From Bacillus tianshenii (GTDB lineage Bacteria; Bacillota; Bacilli; Bacillales; Bacillaceae_N), in NCBI GenBank assembly GCA_020524525.2, contig CP129018.1, positions 3,042,115-3,106,114 of the forward strand: DNA of 64,000 bases, given 5' to 3'. The position numbers and the translations under genes are program-made. Under the pieces are notes generated by a model, which saw nothing but the letters and a program-made list of their open reading frames with translations, made no database searches and was not told the DNA's origin. Below, in pieces: positions 36,659-45,896 of the stretch (within the stretch, counting starts at the first letter, position 1; every line of letters begins with the position of its first letter).

Positions 36659-38590
36659 TTACCCCCACTGCTTCGCCAACCAGTTCATCAATGATTCTTC
36701 ACCGACCCATAGATGTGCATGGTCTTGGGCATAGACTTCTGCTTCTGTTACTCCGCCTACCGTAAGTTGAGAATGATAGCGTGAAGTAATTTCGCGTTTT
36801 CCTAATAAGAAGTCGAGCACATGTGGGTTTTGTTTCTTTGCTTCTTTTAGTAAATGAACTAGCTCGGTTGTGATGCCATGCTGCTGATAATGAAGATAAG
36901 CACGATTGTATTGAAAGCTTGCCATTCCGTCATTATCATAAGCTTCTAACAGCCTTTCCGCTTCCTCAAATAACTCCTCTTCAAGGTACGCAGTTAAAAG
37001 CAAGTACCGCACTCCTTGGTTATCATTAGGATTCAGCATTAACATTTCTTCATATTGATGCAGGGCTTCTTCTACATCATCAAGTAAATACAGTTGCTGG
37101 GCATAATTCATCTTCACCCGCATATACGGCCGCGTACTAACTTGCATATAGAAATCACCCTTATGCTCTTTAAAAAATGCTTCTCCTAAGTCCTTCTCAC
37201 CTGCATCAACTCCCCGAGCATAAAAGGCAAGCTCATCTTCAGGACTTTCCGTTAATTCTGCCATAATGTTATATGCATCAGGACTATCTAAATGAAGTGA
37301 CAATGCTTTCTTAGCTAATTCATACCGCTCCGGCGGATTAGCATCATATGCATCATACAACAGCATTTGCGCTTGATCCCGCTTAGACGCTGGATACCAA
37401 GACTCCCCTGGTTCGTCTCTCATAAATTCATTTATTTCTTCAACCGACTCAAAGTTTTTATCAGCCATCGAGCGTTCCATCATAAATAATTGTCTTTCTA
37501 GTCCCATTCTAGATGACGATTGCTCTGGCTCTTCTTCCTGCTCAATAGAAAGCATATCGACAATCTTGTCTTCTAATTCATCACCCATATCATTATACTT
37601 CGTAGAAATGCTATTCGCTGGCACGCCGTACAATTTACCTAACTCTGACTGGGTATACTGTTCAGGCCTCAAGATATCCATCACCAAATAATGCATCGAT
37701 GCTGCGTACAACCGCTCGTTGCGAATACGCGGATTTCGTTGCTGACAATATTCAGACCAAAGAATTAAAGCAAATTGAATAAATGACGACTCTAACTTTT
37801 CCTTTGCAAACTGCTCTGTTATCAGCTCCGCCACAGCTTTATGCTTTTCATTGTTCCATTCCATCATTTCAGCCGGTTCGACTTCAAACTCACCAAACAT
37901 TACCGCTCTCAGTATTTCAGCATAAGATGAATTCATCCATTCTCTTACTGAGTCGATTCCGCTGTTTGAATATGAAGTATGTAAATAATTCTTAATGCGG
38001 GGAGCATATTTCGAGAGTATATCAACTGATGTTGCGAAAAATGTCCAACTGTCCTCCAATGGGAGTAAAATACCGATACTAACACTTTGAAGTTCAGGCA
38101 GGTCCTCCTGACTATCCAGCTCGTAAATTTTACGTTCTTCACCAGTAAGATAATCTTTCAACACATAAGCCTTTTCTGCTTCAGAGGTTTCAATGACTTC
38201 TCCGATAAATGGTTCTGAATTTCCCCACGACTCTATTATTTCCCTTACACGAGTCCGCTTATATTTCGAGGCATTCTTCTTAATATAATCTTCTATAATT
38301 GTATGCTGACCATCTACAGCTTTCATGGCCATGATATAAAGATTTAACTCAAAGGCATAAAATTCCTCTTCCTCACCTTTACTTTCTATACCCTTTATCA
38401 TCTGTCTCACTTCACGCCACAAGAACGTCTCATATTTCGTTAACCCATAATTGATGATATCCCTATAAGCATCGACAAGTTCTTTATGTATCAAATCCGT
38501 AATCGAAACCGTCTTCTGCTTCAAGCAGCATTGCTTATACTTCTTCCCGCTCCCGCATGGACACGGGTCATTCCGCTTTACCTTTGCCAT
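36659..38590 (-). CDS. SEC-C motif protein with C-terminal TPR-like repeats
   Basis: About 643 residues. The start ATG at 38590 has AAAGGAGCGG upstream. Again CPCGSGKKYKQ followed by CC heads the protein. The first ~320 residues match the neighbouring 355-residue SEC-C protein along their length (shared NERLYAASMHYLVMDI and the SSxSxxYxxMxxxLE-type ending). An additional ~300-residue part has TPR-like pairs (e.g. LEEALHQYEEMLMLNPNDNQG and YNIMAELTE). It appears to be a duplication with a protein-interaction extension. Function not established. Confidence 0.72.
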   Translation of the reverse strand: MAKVKRNDPCPCGSGKKYKQCCLKQKTVSITDLIHKELVDAYRDIINYGLTKYETFLWREVRQMIKGIESKGEEEEFYAFELNLYIMAMKAVDGQHTIIEDYIKKNASKYKRTRVREIIESWGNSEPFIGEVIETSEAEKAYVLKDYLTGEERKIYELDSQEDLPELQSVSIGILLPLEDSWTFFATSVDILSKYAPRIKNYLHTSYSNSGIDSVREWMNSSYAEILRAVMFGEFEVEPAEMMEWNNEKHKAVAELITEQFAKEKLESSFIQFALILWSEYCQQRNPRIRNERLYAASMHYLVMDILRPEQYTQSELGKLYGVPANSISTKYNDMGDELEDKIVDMLSIEQEEEPEQSSSRMGLERQLFMMERSMADKNFESVEEINEFMRDEPGESWYPASKRDQAQMLLYDAYDANPPERYELAKKALSLHLDSPDAYNIMAELTESPEDELAFYARGVDAGEKDLGEAFFKEHKGDFYMQVSTRPYMRVKMNYAQQLYLLDDVEEALHQYEEMLMLNPNDNQGVRYLLLTAYLEEELFEEAERLLEAYDNDGMASFQYNRAYLHYQQHGITTELVHLLKEAKKQNPHVLDFLLGKREITSRYHSQLTVGGVTEAEVYAQDHAHLWVGEESLMNWLAKQWG

Positions 38591-38671
38591 TAATATTTCC
38601 GCTCCTTTCACGTACACCTGCTTTCATTGTAACGGCAGGGAAGAGACTTGTCATTTTAACGCCGAAAAAAA

Positions 38672-38704
38672 AGAGCAATTGTCTTATTAAGACGATTGCT
38701 CTTC
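38672..38704 (-). terminator. Intrinsic terminator of the glycan operon
   Basis: AAGAGCAATTGTCT and AGACGATTGCTCTT form a 14-bp stem with one G-T pair, with a T-run on the minus strand (A-run 38665-38673). Confidence 0.85.
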
Positions 38705-38712
38705 TACTTTGT

Positions 38713-39879
38713 TTATCGTGTACTTTCGGCTTTTTCCCAGAAAGGCTTTGATTTTCCGGTTATTTGCCGGAAGACTCCAAGCATCTGTGCTAGCACTGTG
38801 ATGCTATAATAATAGATCATATTTGGTATTCGGTTATTTATTTTGGCAATGTGCTTCACCAAGGCTACGCTATAAAAGATAACCTGGAAAAGCAATGTTA
38901 ATTGGAAAAAGAAATGGAAAAATGCCAACGGAATATTGAGCAACAGAACCATCAAATGTGCTGACCATAAATTTTGCCGACAGAAACGATGACCAAAATA
39001 ACAATAGCTAAACCACTTATGCTTGAAGAAGTTGTATAGTTGTAAGTTTGAAAACAAGGCTGTAAAGATGCTTCTCGACATTCTTACCTTTCGGCCAAAT
39101 TCATCCTCAACAGTTGCGCCAGCCTTTTCATAAGCAATCGCATCTTTATTATAGATCGCTCTTTTGCCTTCTAACACATAATGTTTCGGCATGGCACCAT
39201 CGTGGCACTTGATTGGGTCGAATTGATAATAGTCTTTCGTTCGGCATGCATATAACGCACCGTTCCCTGCTGTGACCGAGTGCAGCTTTGATTCAATCTC
39301 ACGCATTTTCAAATCCCATTCCCAATAAGAGGACTCTGATTCACTCGTCCATTCGGCTTCTGCATTTACATATTTAAGCCTTCCTGTCACATAAGCAATA
39401 TCGTCAGATGCGAAAGCAGACACTAATTCTTTAACAGCTTCTTTATCGAGCATAGCGTTTGCATCGGTCATCACGAGGATGTCACTTTTTGCGGTTAAGG
39501 CAGCTTCATTTTGTGCATTTGTTTTACCTTTTCGTTCTTTCACTTCATATAAGCGGATATTGAAATCCTTATGTTCCTTTATAAAGGCTCGAACAATTTC
39601 ATTTGTCTGATCGGTGCTATGATCAGAGGAAACGAGAATTTCCAATTTTTCTTTCGGGTAATTTAGGCCAGTGACATTCTTCAACTTATTAAGAATCACT
39701 TTCTCTTCATTATGCGCAACAATCATAAGCGTTACCGTTGGTTCATGAGTTCGAGTTTTTATAATAGAAGGTTTGCGATTATATTTGTCAATAACCCTTA
39801 AAGATAGAGGGTAACCAACCATTGCCCAAACGATGATGAAAGCATTTATAACAAATAAAACGATCAACAGAACATACAT
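38713..39879 (-). CDS. Membrane glycosyltransferase family 2
   Basis: 388 residues: N-terminal transmembrane helix (1-22), GT2 domain (about 45-270) with TLMIVAHNEEKVI, the DXD-type MTDANAMLD near 132-140, and GNGALYA, followed by three to four C-terminal membrane helices. Such enzymes transfer sugars from nucleotide donors to lipid-linked acceptors at the cytoplasmic face, often with coupled export. GGAGAA lies upstream of the ATG. Last gene of the seven-gene glycan operon. The sugar cannot be predicted; no dedicated sugar-nucleotide pathway is encoded nearby. Confidence 0.85.
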   Translation of the reverse strand: MYVLLIVLFVINAFIIVWAMVGYPLSLRVIDKYNRKPSIIKTRTHEPTVTLMIVAHNEEKVILNKLKNVTGLNYPKEKLEILVSSDHSTDQTNEIVRAFIKEHKDFNIRLYEVKERKGKTNAQNEAALTAKSDILVMTDANAMLDKEAVKELVSAFASDDIAYVTGRLKYVNAEAEWTSESESSYWEWDLKMREIESKLHSVTAGNGALYACRTKDYYQFDPIKCHDGAMPKHYVLEGKRAIYNKDAIAYEKAGATVEDEFGRKVRMSRSIFTALFSNLQLYNFFKHKWFSYCYFGHRFCRQNLWSAHLMVLLLNIPLAFFHFFFQLTLLFQVIFYSVALVKHIAKINNRIPNMIYYYSITVLAQMLGVFRQITGKSKPFWEKAESTR

Positions 39880-39919
39880 CCCATTTTTCTCCTTTCAACC
39901 GTTCTGCCATTCAACAACC

Positions 39920-41011
39920 TTAAGATTTCAGTGCTGTCTTTGCTACAGGCTTTTTCGCCCGATACTGAGGAAAGAAGGTTGTCTCCAGATCAAATTCATC
40001 GTCAGCACTCCTAATTCCCATTAACTCCGTGTATTTCTGTTCGTCAAACACCTTTCTTCCAATTGAAAATGTATTGGCTGAATGTTTGTTAAAGGCTTTT
40101 TTGAATTTATATAAGCTGTCTTCTTTTCCGCCAAGACCGCCGCCTAAATGGAAGGTGGTGTACCCATTTTCAGCTCCCCAACATGCTGCTTCATACAGCA
40201 ACAAGTTTGTAGCGGCATAGCTTTGGTATTCACGATCAGACGCTGACAAATGGTAATGAAGTTGTTGATTGCAAGCCAAAATAATGGACATCGCAATGAT
40301 TTCACCTTGAAACATCGCATAGAAAAGGTAAGAATGATATTTCAAATCCTCCAGCACACTATGGTAAAATTCTTCTCCAAAGTAATAATAGTCATCTGCG
40401 TTATCCTTATCCATCGTAGCGTTATAAAGATCAATAAACTGGTCAAATAATTCAGGATTTCGTCCCCAGTAAATTTCCACTCCTAGCTTCTTTGCCTTCC
40501 TTATGACATTTCGATTTTTACCAGTCAGTTCATTCCAAATTTGTTCCGGACAGTCCAGATCAATGGAGATCGTCTTGCCTACTTGGAGCACATCATAGAG
40601 AGATGCAGCATTCTGATCATTTTTAAGGATTGGGTGAAAGCGCACGAACTCACTAATGATGCCATTGCTTCTACAATATGAATGATAGGCTTCCTTAAGT
40701 GACTGCAAGCTGCTGGCAGATGTGTCACCTTCGATTAAAAAACCCCCATATCCATACGGGGTGACGAGGTCAAAATATGAACGTTGAGGAATTTCACCTA
40801 AGAAATTCTCATCTCTTTCGATATCACGCTTCATGACCACATTGATTGCTCTTATACATTGATCCTCGTAATAGAAAAGGAGCGGTTCACCGTCTCCGTG
40901 AATGTGAAAAGCTTTCGTATAGCCAGATAAATAATATACATCAAAGTTCCGAAAGCTCTTAACAATCTCATCCCACTTCTTAGCTTCATTTATCGAAATA
41001 ACCGATAGCAT
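39920..41011 (-). CDS. FemAB/GNAT-like acyl- or aminoacyltransferase (Acetyltransf_6)
   Basis: 363 residues with the double-GNAT architecture of the FemAB/Acetyltransf_6 (BioF2-like) family: NVVMKRDIERDENFLGEIPQ early on, then WNELTGKNRNVIRKAKKLGV near 180-199, and the characteristic AATNLLLYEAACWGAENGYT and FHLGGGLGG near 290-325. Related enzymes add amino acids or acyl groups to cell-surface glycans, using tRNA or CoA donors. It sits between the glycosyltransferase and a PLP-enzyme gene, so it likely modifies a glycan amino group. AAGGAAG precedes the ATG. Confidence 0.8.
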   Translation of the reverse strand: MLSVISINEAKKWDEIVKSFRNFDVYYLSGYTKAFHIHGDGEPLLFYYEDQCIRAINVVMKRDIERDENFLGEIPQRSYFDLVTPYGYGGFLIEGDTSASSLQSLKEAYHSYCRSNGIISEFVRFHPILKNDQNAASLYDVLQVGKTISIDLDCPEQIWNELTGKNRNVIRKAKKLGVEIYWGRNPELFDQFIDLYNATMDKDNADDYYYFGEEFYHSVLEDLKYHSYLFYAMFQGEIIAMSIILACNQQLHYHLSASDREYQSYAATNLLLYEAACWGAENGYTTFHLGGGLGGKEDSLYKFKKAFNKHSANTFSIGRKVFDEQKYTELMGIRSADDEFDLETTFFPQYRAKKPVAKTALKS

Positions 41012-41015
41012 TTGT

Positions 41016-42137
41016 TCACTTCCTTATTTCTCTGTTCACTTTATGAAGAACCGATAGAATTCGCTCCATCTCTTTCTTTCCGTAACGCTGATCACATGGG
41101 ATTGAAAGAATTGTGTTGTATATGTATAACGATTGTTTCAAGTGCTCAACTTTGATTTGCTTCGGTATCGGCCAATGAACCGGGCAATAAATCTTCTCCG
41201 AAATTAATTCGTTTCGTATCTCTGTTCTGCTCTTATTAATACGCACCGGAAAGAACATCGGACAATACTCTTCCGAAAATTCAGATAAGAACGGTTCTAT
41301 CCCTGCAACATTCACGAGGCCTTCTAACAATGTATGATAGTTCGCTCGTCTTCTTTCAACTAAATCAGGAGCATCTACCAAATTGAGCACGTCCATCGAT
41401 CTCTGCTCCATACAATAAGGTGCAAGATCGTCATCTAATAAAGCTTCAGCTTCAGAAAAACGCTGTAAGAAGCTTTCTTTCATCCGCTCATCATTGCTTT
41501 CTATAAATTGCCCCTTCACACATAAAGCTTCCCACCTTAACTTAGAGAACATTTCATTCGTAGTGTGCGGTGCTTTCATCTCTCTCTTTGGAGAAGCAGC
41601 AAAACCGCCGCTTGGAATACCGAACCACTTTCTAATGCTTCCTACATAAAAGTCATTTTGTTCAAACCTTTCAAAGCTAGAAAATAACGTATGTGTAACA
41701 TCTTCGATAATGATTGTTGAGCGTTTCTTAAAATAATTAAGTACATCCGTTACATTAGCGTTCGTTGGAAAACCGTAATAGCCCATATGAACAAAAACGC
41801 CAATCTGTTCATCTTGGACGAGACTATCGATATTAGGTGATAGATCATCATTCAGTTCATAGAAATAACAAGTGTATCCTTGTTCAATAAATGGCAAAAT
41901 AACAGATTCACAAATGTAAGCAGGCAACAAGACTGATTTAGATGTTGGGACGATTTGCTGCAGTATAAGTGTGATTGCTCCTCTACCGGATGAAGTTAAG
42001 ACGGGGTTCCCAAACGTCGTTAACCACTTAGGAAATCCATCGATAGGAGCCTCTCCTACTGAATCTATCCAGAATTCACTGCCAATTTCCTTAACCGTTA
42101 CTTCACATGACTGAATTTTGTTTTTTTCGATGTTCAT
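41016..42137 (-). CDS. PLP-dependent aminotransferase-like protein (DegT/DnrJ-type fold)
   Basis: 373-residue fold-type-I PLP enzyme. Visible PLP-site elements: TSSGRGAITLILQQ near 48-61, a cofactor-contacting acidic pair in IIIEDVTHT (145-146), and GSIRKWFGIPSGGF with Lys170 as the probable Schiff-base lysine. The relationship to DegT sugar aminotransferases is distant but the layout agrees. It would add an amino group to a sugar, giving the FemAB-like neighbour an acceptor; that link is inference. The gene's first 35 bases overlap the sugar-transferase gene. The ATG has GGAAGTGG upstream. Confidence 0.75.
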   Translation of the reverse strand: MNIEKNKIQSCEVTVKEIGSEFWIDSVGEAPIDGFPKWLTTFGNPVLTSSGRGAITLILQQIVPTSKSVLLPAYICESVILPFIEQGYTCYFYELNDDLSPNIDSLVQDEQIGVFVHMGYYGFPTNANVTDVLNYFKKRSTIIIEDVTHTLFSSFERFEQNDFYVGSIRKWFGIPSGGFAASPKREMKAPHTTNEMFSKLRWEALCVKGQFIESNDERMKESFLQRFSEAEALLDDDLAPYCMEQRSMDVLNLVDAPDLVERRRANYHTLLEGLVNVAGIEPFLSEFSEEYCPMFFPVRINKSRTEIRNELISEKIYCPVHWPIPKQIKVEHLKQSLYIYNTILSIPCDQRYGKKEMERILSVLHKVNREIRK

Positions 42138-42735
42138 GAAAATCCACTTCCATACTGCCTTCCCCTCTCGTTTGCACGCCGCTCTTTTGCAGCACCCTTA
42201 CAATCGTGAGGAAGAATATTTTCAAATCAAAAAGAAAGGATATCCGTTTCACATATTCAACATCAAATGAAAATTTGTCTTCCCAGCTAATCGTGTTTCG
42301 ACCATTCACTTGAGCCCAGCCGCTTATTCCAGGCCGAACGTTATGCCGCTTGATTTCTTCTTCATTATAGTAGGGGAGATATTTCACGGATAATGGACGT
42401 GGGCCGATAAAGCTCATTTCCCCTTTTAGAATATTCACCAGCTGCGGGAGCTCATCAAAGCTTGCTTTTCGGATAATTCCACCGATCTTCAACATTCTTT
42501 GGCTGTCAGATAGACGAACACCATCTTTGTGCGTCTGCGTTCTCATACTTCGTAACTTATAAATGTTGAACTCTCTATTATTAAACCCAATTCTCGTTTG
42601 CCTAAAGATTGGTGAAGCAGAGGAGTCCTCTAACATAATGAAGAGAGAAAGAATAATCAGAAGCGGTGATGAAATAACCAAGAGAAAAAAAGCCATTATT
42701 TTATCAAGAAAACATTTCATTTGGATATAATTCAC
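42103..42735 (-). CDS. Bacterial sugar transferase (PglC/WcaJ-like polyprenyl-phosphate glycosyl-1-phosphate transferase)
   Basis: About 210 residues. One N-terminal re-entrant membrane helix (FFLLVISSPLLIILSLFIML), then the family core: IFRQTRIGFNNREFNIYKLR, DELPQLVNILKGEMSFIGPR and RPGISGWAQVNGR, all hallmarks of PF02397. It transfers a sugar-1-phosphate onto undecaprenyl phosphate, the first membrane step of a glycan. I suggest GTG at 42735, with GGAG upstream, but ATG at 42720 or TTG at 42750 are also possible. The stop overlaps the following PLP-enzyme gene. Confidence 0.88.
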   Translation of the reverse strand: MNYIQMKCFLDKIMAFFLLVISSPLLIILSLFIMLEDSSASPIFRQTRIGFNNREFNIYKLRSMRTQTHKDGVRLSDSQRMLKIGGIIRKASFDELPQLVNILKGEMSFIGPRPLSVKYLPYYNEEEIKRHNVRPGISGWAQVNGRNTISWEDKFSFDVEYVKRISFLFDLKIFFLTIVRVLQKSGVQTRGEGSMEVDFHEHRKKQNSVM

Positions 42736-42759
42736 ATCTTCCCACTCCAATAAAGGTTC

Positions 42760-43428
42760 TTACAACGGCTTAATTGTTTTGTGAAATTCCTTTGCTGGAT
42801 TACCGTACACCTTCTGATTTGAGTCCAAGTCTTTGATCACATTAGAAGCCATTCCAACAAAATTAAAGTCACCGACTTTTAAGTAATTATTGAACGTGCT
42901 ATTTAAGCCAAAGAAATTCCCATCCCCAAACACAGAGGAGCTGCCTACAACATTATGAGCAGCTAGAAAGTTATAGGACCCTAGCTTTGTGTCATGACCG
43001 ATTAAAGTGTTTGAATGGATTGTGCAATGATTGCCAAGCACAGTATTAGGGTTCACCACTGAATTAGCCATAATCGCAGTCCCATAGCCAATCTTGGCAG
43101 ACCTTGCAACAGTTGCTGAATGATGAATGAATGTATAAAACTTCTCATCTGGAATGTTAAAGCTATGTAACAAGTCAATTCGTTCTTTCATTAAATCAGG
43201 TCGATACAATTGATAGATAAACTTCACATCATCATACTTCTTATATTTTTCATATGCTTCATACGTTTTGCATAAGATCGGAAAGTCATTAATGCTATCT
43301 CCTAGCGTCTCATCATCGAATGCAAACCCTAAGAATTCAACGCCACCGCTCTTGATTTGTGTGTCATAAATTTGCTCTGCAATTACAACAGCCGAGCCTC
43401 TCCCACCAATCATGATTACTTTCTCCAC
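42760..43428 (-). CDS. NeuD/PglD-type hexapeptide-repeat sugar acyltransferase
   Basis: 222 residues. N-terminal Rossmann-like part starting MEKVIMIGGRGSAVVIAEQI, followed by a left-handed beta-helix built from hexapeptide repeats (about 105-205) containing HHSATVARSAKIGYGTAI and NTLIGHDTKLGSYNF. Such enzymes N- or O-acylate UDP-linked amino sugars. The GTG start is placed by GGAGGGG, which overlaps the end of the CitE-like gene. The presence of an acyl-CoA lyase/hydratase set upstream suggests an unusual acyl donor. This is inference. Confidence 0.85.
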   Translation of the reverse strand: MEKVIMIGGRGSAVVIAEQIYDTQIKSGGVEFLGFAFDDETLGDSINDFPILCKTYEAYEKYKKYDDVKFIYQLYRPDLMKERIDLLHSFNIPDEKFYTFIHHSATVARSAKIGYGTAIMANSVVNPNTVLGNHCTIHSNTLIGHDTKLGSYNFLAAHNVVGSSSVFGDGNFFGLNSTFNNYLKVGDFNFVGMASNVIKDLDSNQKVYGNPAKEFHKTIKPL

Positions 43429-43430
43429 GA

Positions 43431-44351
43431 CTACCCCTCCAAACCAATTGTCCTAACCTCAATTCCATCCTTCGCGAGTATATTTTCATAGCTACTTAAC
43501 ACTTTATAAGCGTTCTTCACTAGTGGTGGTCCGACAAACCTGCCATCCACGATCGCTACTCCTGAGCCATTTCGCTCCGATTCTTCGAAAGCTTCAATCA
43601 TTTTCCTTGCTTCAATTATTTCTTGTTCTGTCGGCGAATAATACTTATGAACTAACTCCAATTCCTTTGGGTGCAGCACAAGCATCCCTTCAAAGCCTAA
43701 TTTCTTAGCAATCTGTATATTTCTTTCAAGGTCTTCAAGATCATGTACCTTAATGTGAACCGTGTCGATCGGTATTACATTCTGACTTCGAGCTGCCATC
43801 GCAATCATCGAGCGCGCTGTAAAGATCGTGGAAGCTGTTTCATCATTTACTCCTTGAATATCCGTTAAATAATCTTCATTTCCGAATGCAATCGCAATTA
43901 CTCTATCCGATGCCGCGCTAATCTCCTCTGCGTGCAGTACTCCCGATGCTGTTTCAATCAATGGAATAATCTTAAAGGTTCCAATCGGAAAGCCTTTTTC
44001 ATATTCGATTGTTTCAAGGAGCTTGTCGATGAAATAAATATCCTGCCCGATGTTAGACTTCGGATAGACAAACCCGTCAACCCCTTCAATCGTTAGCTGA
44101 CTGATATCTTTCAACAGTTCACCGCTTTCCCGGTCATTAATTCTTGGGAATATACGGCGGTTCGAAAACTTATTATTCCGAACAAAATGAACAATATTGT
44201 CCCGTGCGATCTGTTTATTAACCCTCGGCTGTACTGAATCTTCTAAGTCAAGCAACAATACATCTGCATCTGTCTTTATAGCACTTTCGATTAACTTCAG
44301 CTTATGACCAGGAACAAACATGAGTGAACGCATTGGATAATTGACGGTCAT
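43431..44351 (-). CDS. HpcH/HpaI aldolase family lyase (CitE-like)
   Basis: 306-residue cytosolic enzyme with the CitE/malyl-CoA-lyase pattern: LLLDLEDSVQP (metal ligand region) near 32-42, FPRIND near 68, FVYPKSN near 95, IPLIETASGVLHAEEI near 130-145, and AFGNEDYLTDI near 155-165. Family members condense or cleave C-C bonds of CoA thioesters such as malyl-, citramalyl- or methylmalyl-CoA. It overlaps no gene, but sits 6 bases after the MaoC gene and 3 bases before the acyltransferase. It likely supplies a 3-hydroxy-acyl-CoA for glycan decoration; the exact substrate is unknown. Confidence 0.82.
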   Translation of the reverse strand: MTVNYPMRSLMFVPGHKLKLIESAIKTDADVLLLDLEDSVQPRVNKQIARDNIVHFVRNNKFSNRRIFPRINDRESGELLKDISQLTIEGVDGFVYPKSNIGQDIYFIDKLLETIEYEKGFPIGTFKIIPLIETASGVLHAEEISAASDRVIAIAFGNEDYLTDIQGVNDETASTIFTARSMIAMAARSQNVIPIDTVHIKVHDLEDLERNIQIAKKLGFEGMLVLHPKELELVHKYYSPTEQEIIEARKMIEAFEESERNGSGVAIVDGRFVGPPLVKNAYKVLSSYENILAKDGIEVRTIGLEG

Positions 44352-44357
44352 GTAGGC

Positions 44358-44810
44358 TTACCCCCGCTTTTTCAATAAGACTTTTCTTCGGAATGATAAT
44401 ACTTTCTCTTTGTGTTGATTCATCGCGACTGTTTCCACGTAAACAATCCCTCGATCATTTTTACTATTTGATTCACGCTTATCTAAAATTGTCGTTTCGG
44501 CATAAATCGTATCGCCAATAAAAACTGGTGATAAATGGTCCACGTTCTCATACATAAGGTTTGCAATTGCTTTCCCGCTAATGTCTGGTACTGTCAGCCC
44601 TACTGTTAAGCTAAATACAAGCGTACCTACGACAAGAATCTTCCCATGCTGTTGTTGTGACGCGTAATCTGCATTTGTATGTACAGGATGGTGATTCATC
44701 GTTAGTAATGAAAACAAATTATTATCACTTTCAAAGATTGTCTTAGAGGTCTTATGCGTAATCACTTCGCCAACTTCAAACTCTTCAAAATATCTCCCCA
44801 TTTGTTCCAT
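44358..44810 (-). CDS. MaoC-like (R)-hydratase
   Basis: 150-residue hot-dog-fold protein: MGRYFEEFEVGEVITHKT at the N-terminus, then LLTMNHHPVHTNADYA, the MaoC dehydratase/hydratase motif containing the active Asp/His, followed by HGKILVVGTLVFSLTVG. It belongs to the enoyl- or mesaconyl-CoA hydratase type. The ATG at 44810 has GGGGG upstream and overlaps the upstream CitE-like gene by 26 bases, so translation is coupled. A hydratase next to CitE-like lyases is also seen in ethylmalonyl-CoA/methylaspartate-type pathways; here it lies inside a glycan operon instead. Confidence 0.85.
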   Translation of the reverse strand: MEQMGRYFEEFEVGEVITHKTSKTIFESDNNLFSLLTMNHHPVHTNADYASQQQHGKILVVGTLVFSLTVGLTVPDISGKAIANLMYENVDHLSPVFIGDTIYAETTILDKRESNSKNDRGIVYVETVAMNQHKEKVLSFRRKVLLKKRG

Positions 44811-45627
44811 AGAGCGTCTTCCCCCACCTTACAATTCGTTTGATTTCTTCAAGGTGCATCTTTTCATAAACCCGGTCATTATAAGAAAAGAGCGCTTCTT
44901 TCCCCCTGATATTTTCTTCATAATATTGAAGCACCTTCTTATATTCATTGACTTCTTCCTCGGTGTAGAAGGACACAGACTTTAATACTTCTAATTGAAA
45001 AGGATGAATAAGAAACTTCGCTCGATACCCCATTTCAAACCCATCAAAGATCTCCTCTGTCAGAAGCTTCTCATTCCTTAAATGCGTCGAAACTACATCA
45101 ATTGGTTCCACTCCATACGCCCGCGCAAGAAGCATGATATTCATCCGAATATGTCGCAAAAGCTTATAATCATTTTTCATACCTGTATCATAAGCAAAAT
45201 CATGAAGGCCTAAGCTAACACCGTGAATCGACTGACTAAACGCTGCAAGTATCTTCTCCAATTCAATATAGGACCGGGCGTTTTCTAAGAGTAAAAGTAC
45301 CTTCGCATCTCGATTGATTGTTAGAATCTCTTCGATAATACCTTCAATCTCTTGAAAACCAGCAAACTTCGGAATGACATATTGACTTATCCCAATTCGG
45401 CTGCTACTTAAAATAACTTGCCTTATCCCACTTTCAAGCAACGGAATGCGCAGCCAATCGGTTTCCTTAATCTCTATCTCCGAAAGCAGCCTTAACGATT
45501 GTTCAATATTCGAAGCTAAAACAGAATCTTCCAAATCAAACACCCGATAGTCAACCTGAGGAATCTTAGCGGCCTTCTCTATAAATCTTTGTTTATTTGC
45601 AGGTATGAATAAATAGCTCTTAAACAT
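44785..45627 (-). CDS. Second, divergent CitE-like (HpcH/HpaI) lyase
   Basis: 280 residues, first gene of the glycan operon; GGAGG precedes the ATG. The CitE landmarks are present but degenerate: YRVFDLEDSVLAS near 27-39, YVIPKFAG, LLLENARSYIELEKI and SLGLHDFAYDTG near 165. It shares these with the paralogue at 43431-44351 but is shorter and less conserved. It may form a heteromer with it or have a distinct substrate. Its upstream region holds AT-rich sequence typical of a promoter, but no clear -35/-10 pair can be named. Confidence 0.75.
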   Translation of the reverse strand: MFKSYLFIPANKQRFIEKAAKIPQVDYRVFDLEDSVLASNIEQSLRLLSEIEIKETDWLRIPLLESGIRQVILSSSRIGISQYVIPKFAGFQEIEGIIEEILTINRDAKVLLLLENARSYIELEKILAAFSQSIHGVSLGLHDFAYDTGMKNDYKLLRHIRMNIMLLARAYGVEPIDVVSTHLRNEKLLTEEIFDGFEMGYRAKFLIHPFQLEVLKSVSFYTEEEVNEYKKVLQYYEENIRGKEALFSYNDRVYEKMHLEEIKRIVRWGKTLYGTNGEIF

Positions 45628-45856
45628 GTATCCTCCAACACCGTTTCTACAAAATATGTGCTACAATTCACAAACAACACCTTTATTCTTCAAACTACAT
45701 TATGAAATTTTATGCAATACTAGTATTATTTTCACTGTTTTCTGGAAATATTTCAACCTTTTTTATTGAAATTATTACACTTTATTACATTTAAGGAGGT
45801 AATAAATACTACATTGTTTGTAGGAAAGGATAGAGTGAATGTTTCCTGCAAAAAAA

Positions 45857-45888
45857 AGAATGGCTAGGGAGGAACCCAAGCCATTCTT
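45857..45888 (-). terminator. Intrinsic terminator after the transglutaminase-like gene
   Basis: AAGAATGGCT paired with AGCCATTCTT (10 bp, 12-nt loop), followed on the minus strand by TTTTTTT. The remaining bases to 45627 form the promoter side of the glycan operon. Confidence 0.85.
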
Positions 45889-45896
45889 CAAAACGT

